Under the pieces are notes generated by a model. It worked only from the letters and a program-made list of their open reading frames with translations, did not search any database and was not told the DNA's origin. Source: Isoetes taiwanensis (lineage: Eukaryota > Streptophyta > Lycopodiopsida > Isoetales > Isoetaceae). From it: DNA of 64,000 bases. The translations under genes and the position numbers were made by a program. The stretch is from assembly GCA_021234155.1 (NCBI GenBank), contig JAJEKV010000026.1, forward strand, positions 15,614,283-15,678,282. The letters are read 5' to 3'. Every line of letters begins with the position of its first letter. The first letter of the stretch is position 1. This document shows positions 53,641 to 64,000 of this stretch, piece by piece.

Positions 53641-53949
53641 CTGTTGTTAAGTGATCCAGTGCAGCTAAGGCAACTTGTGTTGAAGCATCTACCGCTGCCG
53701 CTATAACTGTTACAGAACGTTGAAGGACTGCTAAATGATTCTTCCATGATTCCCTTTCCATTTCTAATTCTTCTGCTGACTCACCATCTGCTTCTGTCTC
53801 TGTCCTTGCTAATTCTTCTGCAATTTTTTCCCTGGCTGCTACTACATTCTTCCAAGCTTCTATTTCCCTTTCCCTTCCAGAAATCTCCAATAGAATGCAC
53901 TTATCCGCTCCATATGTTTCCATGAATGTGCGTCTGATCTTCTTCCGAA
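53641..53949 (-). pseudogene. Coiled-coil exon, array copy 2
   Basis: Open from an AG acceptor at 53950-53951: LRKKIRRTFMETYGADKCIL, LEISGREREIEAWKNVVAAR, EKIAEELARTETEADGESAE, ELEMERESWKNHLAVLQRSV, then VDASTQVALAAL. Heptad-rich and acidic, predicted coiled coil, family unknown. One base is missing relative to copy 3 near the 3' end ('gatcca' against 'gatccca'), shifting the last residues, and the donor is not a GT here. Confidence 0.6.
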
Positions 53950-54354
53950 GCTATGACATATTTAACAAAATTTAGACTTATTCAAATCTAATAGATATCC
54001 TTCAAGCATGTCATGATAAGATTATATGTATTTTTAAGTCTTGTTGATTTTTATAAAATTTTCATTTTATCTTTAGATAAAAAGTATAGTAGTTATCAAA
54101 GTTAAATTTAAGATAAACTTAAATTTTTATCTAAGATGAACTCTATATCATTCTAATATTATTTTTCCAGAATGTTGAAAGAAAGTTTAGATGAAATAAG
54201 TCAAATAATTACGTTCATATTTTAATTAAAAAAATTTGAATAGTTTTTTTTTAATTAATTTTTAAATATATTTATTTCATATATAATAAACTATTTAATA
54301 TTTGTTATTCAAACATAAACTTTATCTTTTAATTAATTTTAATCTAACACTCAC

Positions 54355-54643
54355 CTTCGTCTCCATTGTTATCAAAATCCTTCTACCTTTGCTCTAGCTT
54401 CTCTCCTATAACTTTACCAAAACTTCGAGGTTTTCCATAATCCTCCTCTTCTCCTCTAGCAGCCGCATTCTTATTCTTAACAGAAAGATCCCTTGTTTTA
54501 ACCTTTTGTTTAACCACATGCTTAGATTGTATAATCTTTTCAGCCTCCTCAATGCTGCACAACTCAGATGCTAAGCTTTCAGCTTCAATCTCTGCTTTGA
54601 TCGTACGTTCTTCTTGCCTTAGTCTCCTTTCTTTTTCCTACTC
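54355..54643 (-). pseudogene. Second exon type of the array gene, Lys/Glu-rich
   Basis: Bounded by 'gtcgcag' (acceptor) and 'GAAG|GTGAGT' (good donor). Reads KERRLRQEERTIKAEIEAES, LASELCSIEEAEKIIQSKHV, then RDLSVKNKNAAARGEEEDYG, KPRSFGKVIGEKLEQR. Two TAG codons, both likely from CAG. Found only in this unit: sister units have the spacer 'cactttttagaagtatg' at this point. It may be an upstream exon of the repeated gene. Confidence 0.55.
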
Positions 54644-54970
54644 CTGCGACTTACATATTAGTATGTTTAAAGTGCTAAGAGTTTGTAAATTATAAAATTC
54701 TAATATAGTTTTATGCCAATCACTTATCAAACCATAATATTTCATTTACAAAATATCATGATTGCCAAATTTTAAATTTGTTGATAAATCACTGAAAATT
54801 AAAATTATATATTTTTGAAATATCTAATTCTAAATAGATTCACGTGAAAATTAGTTTGGAACGCAATTTTTATTCTTTTATAACAATTATACTTTAATTT
54901 AAAGATAAAGTTATATAGTTAGAACTACAATCAAGAAGGAATAAATATGACATATAATCTTAAAGTGATA

Positions 54971-55667
54971 ATTGATATGGAGCAAGCACGGGGGAGAGGT
55001 CCACGGCAAATGGGTTATTGGAATTATGGCAAATACTATGTAAATATTAGTCCTAATGTATCCCTAAGTGTATAGAAAGAAGGGGCATAGAATAACATAG
55101 CATGTGGGTGTGAAGAACCATTGATATTTATGGAAGGGGTCGAGGCACTATCATTGGGATGATTATTGGTTGAGAAAAAGATCATAGATAATGTCCCATA
55201 TGATAAGTCATATAATTTAATTAAAGGCAAGGAGATATTTTGAGAAAAAATGCAATTGCCTGCTAAAAAAGGCTAAAGTCGCACAGAGATCTATAAATAG
55301 AACTGAAACTTTAGTTGGACATATCTCCGCAATCAGAGCTCGGATTGAGGCCACCTTTAGCTCCTTGGAACTGGCTCGGAGTCTAGTTTCGGAATTGGGA
55401 TGGCACATCCCGCAATTGTTTTTATGATATGTGACTACTTGAAGTAGCTAGATTAGTCTGGAAGGCCAATAAGCCAGATGCCAGAGCTTTTTGTTTGCTG
55501 TAGCACTTGTGTTTTGCCGTAACCCAGTGGATCCGGTTGGGTGGTTAATGGTGTTGCCATATCACTTGTGCATGAATAAAGTTTCTCTAATCCAGTGTTC
55601 TATTATTTTATTGTGGTTCTATGATTCTGTGTTGTTATAACTTCCCAAATATACATGAATTGTATCA
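54971..55667. mobile_element. 0.7-kb insert resembling a solo LTR
   Basis: The insert lies between 'cttaaagtgata' and 'gatatcaatgtctatt', which are adjacent in sister units; GATA is duplicated. Its ends are TGATATGG (54973) and TTGTATCA (55660-55667), i.e. TG...CA like an LTR. 'gcatgaataaagtttctc' near 55572 could be an LTR polyadenylation region. A clean 5-bp duplication is not evident (GATAA or ATAAT against GATAT), so the LTR call is tentative. No coding sequence recognised. Confidence 0.6.
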
Positions 55668-55725
55668 GATATCAATGTCTATTATATCTAAATAAGTCCA
55701 GGTTTTGTTGAATATGTTGCAATAC

Positions 55726-56035
55726 CTGTTGTTAAGTGATCCCAGTGCAGCTAAGGCAACTTGTGTCGAAGCATCTACCCCTGCCGCTATAACTGTTACA
55801 GAACGTTGAAGGACTGCTAAATGATTCTTCCACGATTCCCTTTCCATTTTGAATTCTTCTGCTGATTCACCATCTGCTTCTGCCTCGGTCCTTGCTAATT
55901 CTTTTGCAAATTTTTCCCTGCTGCTACTACATTCTTCCAAGCTTCTATTACCCTTTCCCTTTTAGAAATCTCCAATAGAATGCACTTATCCGCTCCATAT
56001 GTTTCCATGAATGTGCGTCTGATCTTCTTCCGAAG
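55726..56035 (-). pseudogene. Coiled-coil exon, array copy 3
   Basis: Preceded by a CAG acceptor (56036-56038) and followed by a GTATTG donor (55720-55725), so both splice sites are intact here. 310 bp. Text as in copy 2 (REKFAKELARTEAEADGESA; EEFKMERESWKNHLAVLQRS; VDASTQVALAALGSLNN), but a one-base loss near 55920 and a TAA-type change near 55950 disturb the 5' half. Confidence 0.6.
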
Positions 56036-56113
56036 CTGAATGACCTATTTAACAAAATTTGGACTTATTCAAATCTAATAGATATCCTTCAAGTATGTCA
56101 TGATAAGATTACA

Positions 56114-59100
56114 CTAGGAACGTGTGCCCGGCGATGCCGGGCATTTCTCGAGAGCGTGGGGAATGGCTTTAGGGTATTAGATTTTGTGGCCACAATATAA
56201 TTTATAGAGTCTATGTAGGTGAAATGGGCAGAACGACTGTTTGAGAAATGTCGCTTTCTCAAACAGTTATACGATATTTTCGAGCAAATAATAATTTGCC
56301 ATATAATTTCTCAATGGGCTATACAATGCTTTTGGAGGACTTAGTGAACAATGGTGCTACTGATTTTATGTATTACCAAAAGAGGAAAAACTTACATTAT
56401 TAACAACGATCTTATTGTTGCGTGGCAAGAGACAAATAGGTCAACTTATTAGAAACCTAAAAAGTCATTACGAAGGCTTATAATTTCAAATAGACATTTT
56501 TGTCACGCCAAACTTGAAAAGCATTTTTTGGGTTCTAACACTTGGGACTTGTAATTGTGTTTCTTTATTGTTGTCAATGTGATGTTAGTAAATACTAAAT
56601 TTCATGTTAATTGAATCCTTTACGAATAGAAGTTGTGTTAGAAGTTCCATATTTTTACGTCTTTCAAGTAGGTAAAATTGCAAGTTCTATATGATTCTAA
56701 ATGAATCCAAGAACCCTAGGATTGTAAAGTACAAAATTACTTTTGTTTCACCCTCTAGTGTAAGAGAGGAGCTAGAGACGCAGAAGCAATGATTTTTTTG
56801 TTTCTTTGTTGATGGCAAGGTTCATAAAATGAAAATAGGAGTGAATGGTGCACCTAAGGGAAAGAGTCCCTCCAAAAATACTCTTTTTACAATGACACAC
56901 ATGCATCAATCAAAACATCTAATAACAATTCATAATAGCAGACAAAAAATTCAATCGTAAAAATTTTCAGCCAAGAATTCTCGGACCATATAGAACGCAA
57001 AACTGATATTGCATGACTCCTCGGTTGCTCTGAAGCAAGGCATCTACATCGCTAATAAAGTTCGAAAATCTCCTCGCTCAAAGCAAGCTCTCTGAAGCAT
57101 TTCATTTTACTTATTAAAAACTTGCCCCAAAACATAAATATTATCTAGTGAACAATGAGGCTACAAATAGAAAGTTTTCGAGATTGAGTGAAAGACCTGA
57201 GTACGGCCTGCTTGCAGAACACGGCACCCATAAGTTCGTTGTCAATGCACTATGTGCCCCTATTCTGTAATCCTCAACATCTTAAGCATCCCGACGAACA
57301 GAGTGAACGCGCAACCTGTTATTGTATTTCTTTCTATACTTCCTGCTTTGTCATCTCCTTCTGGAATAGAATCTTAGATGCTCGTACCCTTTTTATGCAT
57401 GTGAAAGGCTTATGTATCACTTTTGTGGCTTTTCCCATTGGTATCCAGGGCTCCAACTTGTGTCAGATAAATATTAGCCAAATAAGATAACTTTTGTCCC
57501 TTTAATTAGCAAATTGTAATGAGCTATTACATGAACTATTAAGCAGTCATGTTAGATGTAAGAAGATAAACTTCAGGATTTAAATGTGACATGCTTTGTT
57601 TCAAAATCCACAACAGTTATAAATTGCAGAAACATGTTTAAAGTAGGGCCAAAGATAGTTCATGTCATGATCTCATGTATTCCAATGTAGTGCAAAAACT
57701 TTATTCTGGCCATTCCATCCCTAGTAATTGATGCCTGCAGGCAAATTATTTCAAGAAAATCAAATCATTACCTAGAGGGAACTATAAAAATGACATCTCC
57801 TATGGCTGGAAGGCATGTATCGATAAGAATCCCTCTGCACCACATTCATATACTATAACTCATCTATAACTGCAAAAAAATGCAACAATTAAAAGAAAAA
57901 CAATGCACTTAAATATAGAAACTTCATTGCGGGGGATTATGGAGCACGATACTACCGAAGTTATGCATCGGAATCTCTGCCTTCTTAGCGTAAATACTTG
58001 ACATGGTCCTTTAGCATACTCTCTACCTCCTTGCCTTCAAAAAATGCAACCGAAAGAGAAAGGATACAAAATTCTTGGTGTTAAATCTCTCTATAAACAT
58101 AAAATACTTAGAGGATCGGCGGAAGATACTTATGCATGAACCTAATCTTTGCTTAGAATATCACCTTGTAGATTCATTTGCAAAAAATTGGAACCTTCAA
58201 AGTTCGTGATGTTTTATCTTTGCGACAACATATCTTTAGTGGATTAGAAAGATAAAAGACATCGAGAAATCGGGATGAAATGAAATGTACAAAGTACCTC
58301 TAGAAACGAAATGCACAACCTCCCTCTGCAAATCTGCTTGCATTGGAACCTCAAAATCTTTTTACTTTGAATTTGCCAAAATGCAGGCTAGAAACTGATT
58401 GCTTATTAAACATGCACTTTGGAGTAGTAAACCTAAAGCCTGGGTTTTGGGCTGCCATGTCTGTTACAAAAAGAACCTCAAATGCACAAAAAAGAACCTC
58501 AATCTGTTATACTTGCAAAGAAAGAAAGAAATTAGATGGTTAACCAGGTGATAAATATAACTATGCTAAAATAATAACCATGCCCCTAAACTCTAAACTC
58601 AAGCTCAAAAATCTGTACAAAAAGGGAAGCAATCATCTGGAAGAAAAATCACCTCTGCAAATCTATCTGAAGTGATGGGCCGATATTACAATAATGCCCA
58701 ATCTCCCACTGCAAAATCGAAATGAAAAATGGTTCCCACTGCAAAACCAAAATAAAAAGATGAAGGATAAGGGAAATCATTCTGCAAGAAGATAGAAATG
58801 TTTTGGCCTACCTTACAGACGCTCCTTTGAGGCAGAATTTGTTTACATTACATAAATTCTGGTACAATTTTCATAATCATTGTTGAAGATGTGTCTCTTA
58901 CACATAGAACATGCAGGTCAGGATTCCTCTGCATTACAACAGTTTGAGCACATGAGTTTGATAAGTCCTCGCAAATTCATTCCAAGGGCAACTCATCTGG
59001 CAAACATGCTCCACTTCATTGTTTCGCAAAAATTCCTTCTTCCCCACATGCTCATCCACACATTACATGTGCATTCTGGTTGAAAGGCATGCTCATATTA

Positions 59101-61130
59101 ATAATACGCAAGCTGCTTGATAGAGACACTACATATATAGACTGTATAAGTTAATGGGTTACATGGTAAAAGAAACAACAGTCTACTCAGAGAAGTTTTT
59201 AAATTATTGGAGATGAAGGAGATGCAGCAACTCTGTGTGTAGATTTGTTGCTTACAGAATTTTAGTGATCGATAAAAAATGACAACTGCATCTTGGCACC
59301 TTTTGCATCGCAGTAACATTCTTTCAATTTGTTCCTCTTGTAAAACCGATGTTGAGTGTACCTGGGACTGAAAACGTGGCTAACATATTCAACACGCTCA
59401 AACGATTGCCCAACATGCTCCAATGCCTATAGGCCCTACAGAGTAAAAGTTGCTAAAACTGGTAAAACAAAAGCAGATCTAGCAAATAAAAAACTCAAAA
59501 CCCAACACCATGAGAGACCACTGCTAGTTATATTGTCAAAGATACGAAAATACCTTCAGAACACCAGAATGGTGGATTAACAAAATGGTTTGGCTGATGA
59601 ATGTTCTTTAATCCTTACGAACTGCGGTGTGCAATGGATCCACTCACCCGCGAGGTTGAAATGGTAATAGAGCTTGAGCATTAAGAATAAATCAGACTAC
59701 AATCTGGCCATGTACCTGCTTCAACTCAGAAAAAAACACCTACCTAATCACTCAAAATGCAGCAAAGCCTCCAAGCTGGCGCCCAGTTCGTTGCTCGACA
59801 GAGGTAAGATCAGAGAACCTCCAACTTCCACTGTAAAACCTGCGAAAAAAATCAGACTGCATTAAGTCAGACCTGAGAAAAAGAATAACGAACTCATTCT
59901 TTATGCAAGATCGATCCCACACAAAAAAAAACACCTCTTGATCAATGAGAATGGCCCAGCAACCGTGATGAGCAGCAAGGCTCCAAACCAACGCCCAGCT
60001 CCTTCCTCGGCTACAGAGATACGAAATGTATCTGCAACTTCGATTATGAAACCTGAAAAAAAAGAATAAGAACTCATTTTTTATGCAAGATCGATCCACC
60101 TGCAGCAGCTGCACTCACCTTAAGCATCTGATCGAGCTTAGTGCGCCCTTGAGCAGGACAAGGTAAAAATTAAGGACGATTAATCGCAAACGGGCTATTT
60201 TATTTTAAATTTTTTAATTAAGATTTGACAGATTAGTAGGATCAATTTCCCATTTTTTAGAGATACAATCGCCCATATAAAATTCTTTTTTATCATGTGA
60301 AAAGGGGAAATCGCCCAAGTCATGATTCCTTTACGGGCATTGTAAAAAGGGATTAGCCCATGTTTGATTTTTTGAACGTATAAGTTAAATGGGAATAGCC
60401 CAAAATTACTTACATTCATGGGTGATAACCTACCCCGTTATCACCATTATCTGAAATTCGATTAAGGGCATTTCAAATTAGGGTTCGAATCAGGTATTTT
60501 CGTGGCACAATTACTTCTGAGTTAGGTCTTCTGAAGATGGGAAGTAAATTGTATGTTGCATTTGGTATGAATATAAATTAAGTTTTGGTAATGACAATTA
60601 ACATTTAAATGGTGTGAGAAACGACAATTTGTTATTTTAAATGGTTACATCAATGCCTTATATTTGTGTATTGGAGTCGTGGGAAAACAGAAGAAAATAA
60701 AATATTATGAAAATTAAATAGCCCATCAAAATAAATATAATATTATCATAAAAAAATCGCCCAAATATTAATTAATAAAAATAAAATTATACTAAAAAAT
60801 CGCCCATGGTTAATTACTTACAAAATAATGGGTGATCATAATTTTTACCCTGGAGCAGGTCACGGATCTGCTTGAGGCGCAACAAAAATGAACTGAGAAA
60901 TATTTTGGGAAAAACCATCCCACCGAAATGCTCCTTCACTCCAAGTTTCGTCATTGAATGTTGGCGGGCATGTTCAAAACGAAAACTTTAATTTCGTCAA
61001 CTGGATCTCCCGCAAGGGGGAAGTTAGATGCCGGAGGGGGGGCTGCAGGTTGAAGGGAACGCCGCATGCGGCGTTACATGCGGCGTTCCCTGGCACAAAG
61101 TCCAAAGCCCTACCAAAATAAGAAAGAAGA
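56114..61130 (-). mobile_element. Complete Helitron, 5.0 kb, minus strand
   Basis: The 3' end (minus strand) is hairpin GCCCGGC-ATC-GCCGGGC (56126-56142), nine bases, then CTAG (56114-56117), host T next. The 5' end is TCTTCTTTCTTATTTTGG, starting at 61130, host A before it. The array sequence continues across it: 'gattaca' (to 56113) joins 'tatatttttaag' (from 61131), matching the sister-unit 19-mer 'gattatatgtatttttaag' with two transitions and no gap. So insertion was between A and T with no duplication, as for Helitrons. A 14-bp-arm hairpin lies at 61055-61090. I found no Rep/helicase motif and no identifiable captured exon; the frames inside (57188-57490, 59752-60114 and others) show no domain. 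It is therefore non-autonomous. Confidence 0.93.
61055..61090. repeat. Perfect hairpin near the Helitron 5' end
   Basis: Arms GGGAACGCCGCATG (61055-61068) and CATGCGGCGTTCCC (61077-61090), 8-base loop that itself repeats 'cggcgtta'. It is 40 bp inside the 5' terminus. Confidence 0.92.
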
Positions 61131-61841
61131 TATATTTTTAAGTCTTGTTGATTTTTATAAAATTTTCAGTTTATCTTTAGATAAAAAGTATGGTAGTTAT
61201 CAAAATTTAAAATTGCTTTCAAGACAAATTTTTACTTTTATCTATTTAGAATTAAATTTTTATCTAAGATGAACTATATATCATTATAATGTTATTTTTC
61301 CAGAATGTTGAAAGAAAGTTTAGATGAAATGAATCAAATGATTACGTTCATATTTTAATTAAAAAAATTTGAATAGTTTATTTTTAATTAATTTTCAATA
61401 TATATTTATTTCAGATATAATGAACAATTTAATATTTATTATTCAAACATAAACTTTATCTTTTAATTAATTTAAATTTAACACTTTTTAGAAGTATGTT
61501 TAAAGTGCTAAGAGTTTGTAAATTATAAAATTCTAATATAGTTTTAAGTCAATCACTTATCAAACCATCATATTTCATTACAAAATATCCTGATTGCAAA
61601 ATTTTAAATTTGTTGATAAATCACTGAAAATTAAATTTTATATTTTTAAAATGTCTAACTCTAAATAGATTCATGTGAAAATTAGTTTGGAATGCAATTT
61701 TTATGTTTTTATAACAATTATACTTTAATTTAAAGATAAAGTTATATAATTAGAACTAGAATCAAGAAGAAATAAACATGACATATAACCTTAAAGTGAT
61801 ATCCATGCCTATTATATCTAAATAAGTCCAGGTTTTGTTGC

Positions 61842-62094
61842 CTGTTGTTAAGTGATCCCAGTGCAGCTAAGGCAACCTGTGTCGAAGCATCTACTGCTGC
61901 CGCCATAACTGTTACAGAATATTGAAGGACTGCTAAATGATTCTTCCATGACTCCCTTTCCATCTCTAATTCTTCTGCTGACTCACCATCTGCTTCTGCC
62001 CCTGTCCTTGCTAATTCTTCTGCATTTGTTTCCCTGGCTGCTACTACATTCTTTCAGGCTTCTATTTCCCTTTCCCTTTCAGAAATCTCCAATA
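61842..62094 (-). pseudogene. Coiled-coil exon, array copy 4, truncated
   Basis: Reads ERESWKNHLAVLQYSVTVMA, AAVDASTQVALAALGSLNN, preceded by the ETxADGESAEEL region in a shifted frame. Its 5' part is missing: at 62094 it joins directly to array spacer ('tcttcttgatttttataaa'), so the MTYGADK part was lost by recombination between units. Confidence 0.6.
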
Positions 62095-62624
62095 CTCTTC
62101 TTGATTTTTATAAAATTTTCAGTTTATTTTTAGATTAAAAGTATGGTAATTATTATAGTTTAAAATTGCTTTCAAGACAAAATTTTGATTTCATCTGTTT
62201 AAAATTAATTTTTTATCTAAGATGAACTCTATATATCATTAAAAGATTATTTTTTTCAGAATGTTGAAAGAAAGTTTATATGAAATGAATCAAATGATTA
62301 GTTTCATGTTTTAATTAAAAAACTTTGAATAGTTTATTTTTACTTAATTTTCAATATATATTTATTTCATATACAATAAACTATTTAATATTTGTAATTA
62401 AAATATAATCTCTATTTTTAATCAATTTTGATCTAACACTTTTTAAAAGTATGCTTAAAGTGCTAAGTCAATCACTTATCAAATCGTCATATTTCATTTA
62501 CAAATTATCCAGATTGCCAAATTTTAAAATTGTTAATAAATCACTGAAAATTAAAATTTCATGTTTTTGAAATGTCTAATTCTAAATAGATTCACGTGAA
62601 AATTAGTTTGGAACGCAATTTTTA

Positions 62625-64000
62625 TCGAGTTTTGGAATCTAAAAAGCATTTCCAGCGCCATTTTAGCCCCCTTCCTCCCGTTACTTTTTTTCTGTGGGGG
62701 CTATGGCGCGCATTAATCTGGCCCGTTACAGACGCCGATTCTCCTCCCTGGCCCATTACAGATGGCGGGATTCTCCTCTGTATTCCATGATTTTTTGAGT
62801 TAAAAAATGGGAGATGGCTTGGTTTCTCGGTTTAGGGTTTAGGGTTTGTAGCCAGTGCAAGGAAGCATAAACGGAAAGCAAAATGTGGAAGACAACAAGC
62901 AAGCAGATTCTGGCAGCTGGATTTTCTTAAAGCAGCCGGATTTCGATAGAAGATTGGAGCAAATTCCACCATTTTGTTGTAGGTGACGTTTTTGCTTTTC
63001 CTAATTGCTGAACCTGCTGTGACAAAGCAGAGGACGCTGAAGTATTATTTCTGGATTTACTTAATCGGCTATAGCAGAGGTGGGCGATGGGAAATGCAGC
63101 CATTACATGGATAATGCTTAAAGAATTATGTTCCCAGCTCTTCGAATCCATTTTCAGGTTGAGTTCCTGACAAATTCCAATCGTCTTCTGCACAATGGAG
63201 GCTCTGAACAAGACTGCAACGGATTTGCACTGGATCTCCAGGTGCTGCGATGGATGTGCATGGCTAATCTGCTTTGGCCCGCTCTGATCTTTGTTTTTTG
63301 GATATTGCATGTGCTTTTATTATAGAATCCATCCAAATCCAGCACAGTTGCTTTAATCTTCTGTAGCTAAAACTGATTTTAACTTGCAGGGGCAAGCTTA
63401 TGTCAAGCTTGCAGAGTCAAGCTTATACAAAGCTTGCAAATTTTGCTTCCAAATAGATAGGATAGCAAACAAAATGGATGGCTTTCATTGCCTCTTTTCA
63501 AATATCTTTGCAAAACTCTTATGGAAGGTTTACTTTTATGCAGGTCAACCGTTTGCAAGATTTTTTAATCAATTTTAGGACAAAAGCTGCAGGGTCGTTT
63601 AAGTAAGCTGCTCAAATCCTGAGAATTTTAAGGTGAATGGCATGCGGGAAATTTTACCTATTCCGGAATTAGGAAACATGTGTGCATCCGCATTTGAAAG
63701 ATAGAGTGCATGTTTTCTTCTTCCCTGGGAGGTGGATCATTGTATGGGTATAAGTAGTTATATTTTTTCAATTGAACAGAGTCTGTTTGAAGTATGTCCT
63801 TTTCAGTGACACTATGCTGATGATATGTTAGGAATAGGTCTTGCAATGCTAATGTCTGCTCACATGCCAGGTCCAAATGCCAGTAGATATGCCTGTTTAC
63901 TGGATTCCGGTACTTATTGTTCAACCACAAGAATTTTTTGTAGGTATATACCATATGCTGAATCCCAGTGGCTTATGCAGGTTTATGTTTATATTGGGAA
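62625..64000. other. No gene recognised; telo-box-like TTTAGGG repeat at 62831-62847
   Basis: The plus strand holds 'cggtttagggtttagggttt' (2.5 units of the plant telomere repeat), a motif often found in 5' regions of plant housekeeping genes. Downstream 'aagcttatgtcaagcttgca' and 'tcaagcttatacaaagcttg' form small inverted words (63394-63440). The minus-strand frame at 63658-63954 shows no domain. Confidence 0.4.

Larger units (their letters stand above)
52500..62624 (-). repeat. Tandem array of 1.1-1.4-kb units carrying a coiled-coil exon
   Basis: Units begin (plus coordinates) at about 52500, 53888, 55970 and, partially, 62088. Each begins 'gaatgcacttatccgctcca', then has exon sequence, an AT-rich spacer ('aaaattagtttggaacgcaa', 'ttgataaatcactgaaaa') and the coiled-coil exon of the next unit. 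After subtracting inserted elements, unit lengths are about 1.1-1.4 kb. The array is cut off at 62624, where unrelated sequence begins. Three insertions (53055-53333, 54971-55667, 56114-61130) have empty sites in sister units. Confidence 0.88.

Noticed and set aside
62831-62847. Chromosome end or interstitial telomere
   Set aside because: Only about 2.5 TTTAGGG units. Better regarded as a telo-box-like promoter word or chance.

Overview
This window looks like nuclear DNA of a land plant, most likely a seed-free vascular plant such as a fern. The evidence is spliced genes with GT-AG introns, a plant-type steroid 5-alpha-reductase, a CRINKLY4-type receptor ectodomain, BSL-type kelch exons, and many pentatricopeptide repeat (PPR) sequences whose PLS-class wording ('DMYAKCG', 'VSWNAMIAGYAQHG') resembles fern genes. 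The fern assignment is inference. No rRNA, tRNA, CRISPR or bacterial-style gene was seen. Most of the window is transposon or transposon debris with a few genes embedded in it.

Layout. 0-4.4 kb: a decayed unknown frame, a LINE reverse-transcriptase relic and a 41-bp tandem repeat. 4.4-10.4 kb: a 1.7-kb direct duplication carrying a (TG)n microsatellite, flanking a truncated DET2-like steroid 5-alpha-reductase. 11.2-11.9 kb: an ORF with two copies of a domain that resembles one found in plant CACTA-type transposon proteins. 12.5-22.6 kb: a nest. Two inverted GGAATCAC-rich repeats enclose a CRINKLY4-like pseudogene. That pseudogene is split by a pogo/Tigger-type transposon (TA target duplication), whose transposase gene is itself split by a second TIR element (CAAG duplication). 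Both insertions can be read back to a continuous reading frame. 22.9-24.2 kb: PPR relics. 24.5 kb: a small RING-H2 gene. 25.9-29.1 kb: short tandem repeats ending in a Helitron 3' terminus. 29.7-32.1 kb: a PPR relic and an intact 587-residue PLS-class PPR gene. 33.7-42.1 kb: at least two L1-type LINEs in tandem or nested, plus a MITE. 43.9-47.05 kb: a complete 12-exon RPAP3-type TPR co-chaperone gene, the best-supported gene here. 48.5-49.7 kb: exons of a P-class PPR gene and of a BSL-type kelch phosphatase on one strand. 51.5-62.6 kb: a tandem array of about 1.1-1.4-kb units carrying a coiled-coil exon. Array copies are interrupted by a TTAA MITE, an LTR-like insert and a complete 5.0-kb Helitron, and the neighbouring copies show the empty sites. 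62.6-64 kb: no gene recognised.

Functionally only three loci look potentially expressed and intact: the PPR gene (organelle RNA processing), the RPAP3-like gene (R2TP/HSP90 assembly of RNA polymerase II and related complexes) and the RING-H2 protein. The rest records capture, duplication and decay of gene pieces. All identities are from reading translations by eye; no database search was possible.
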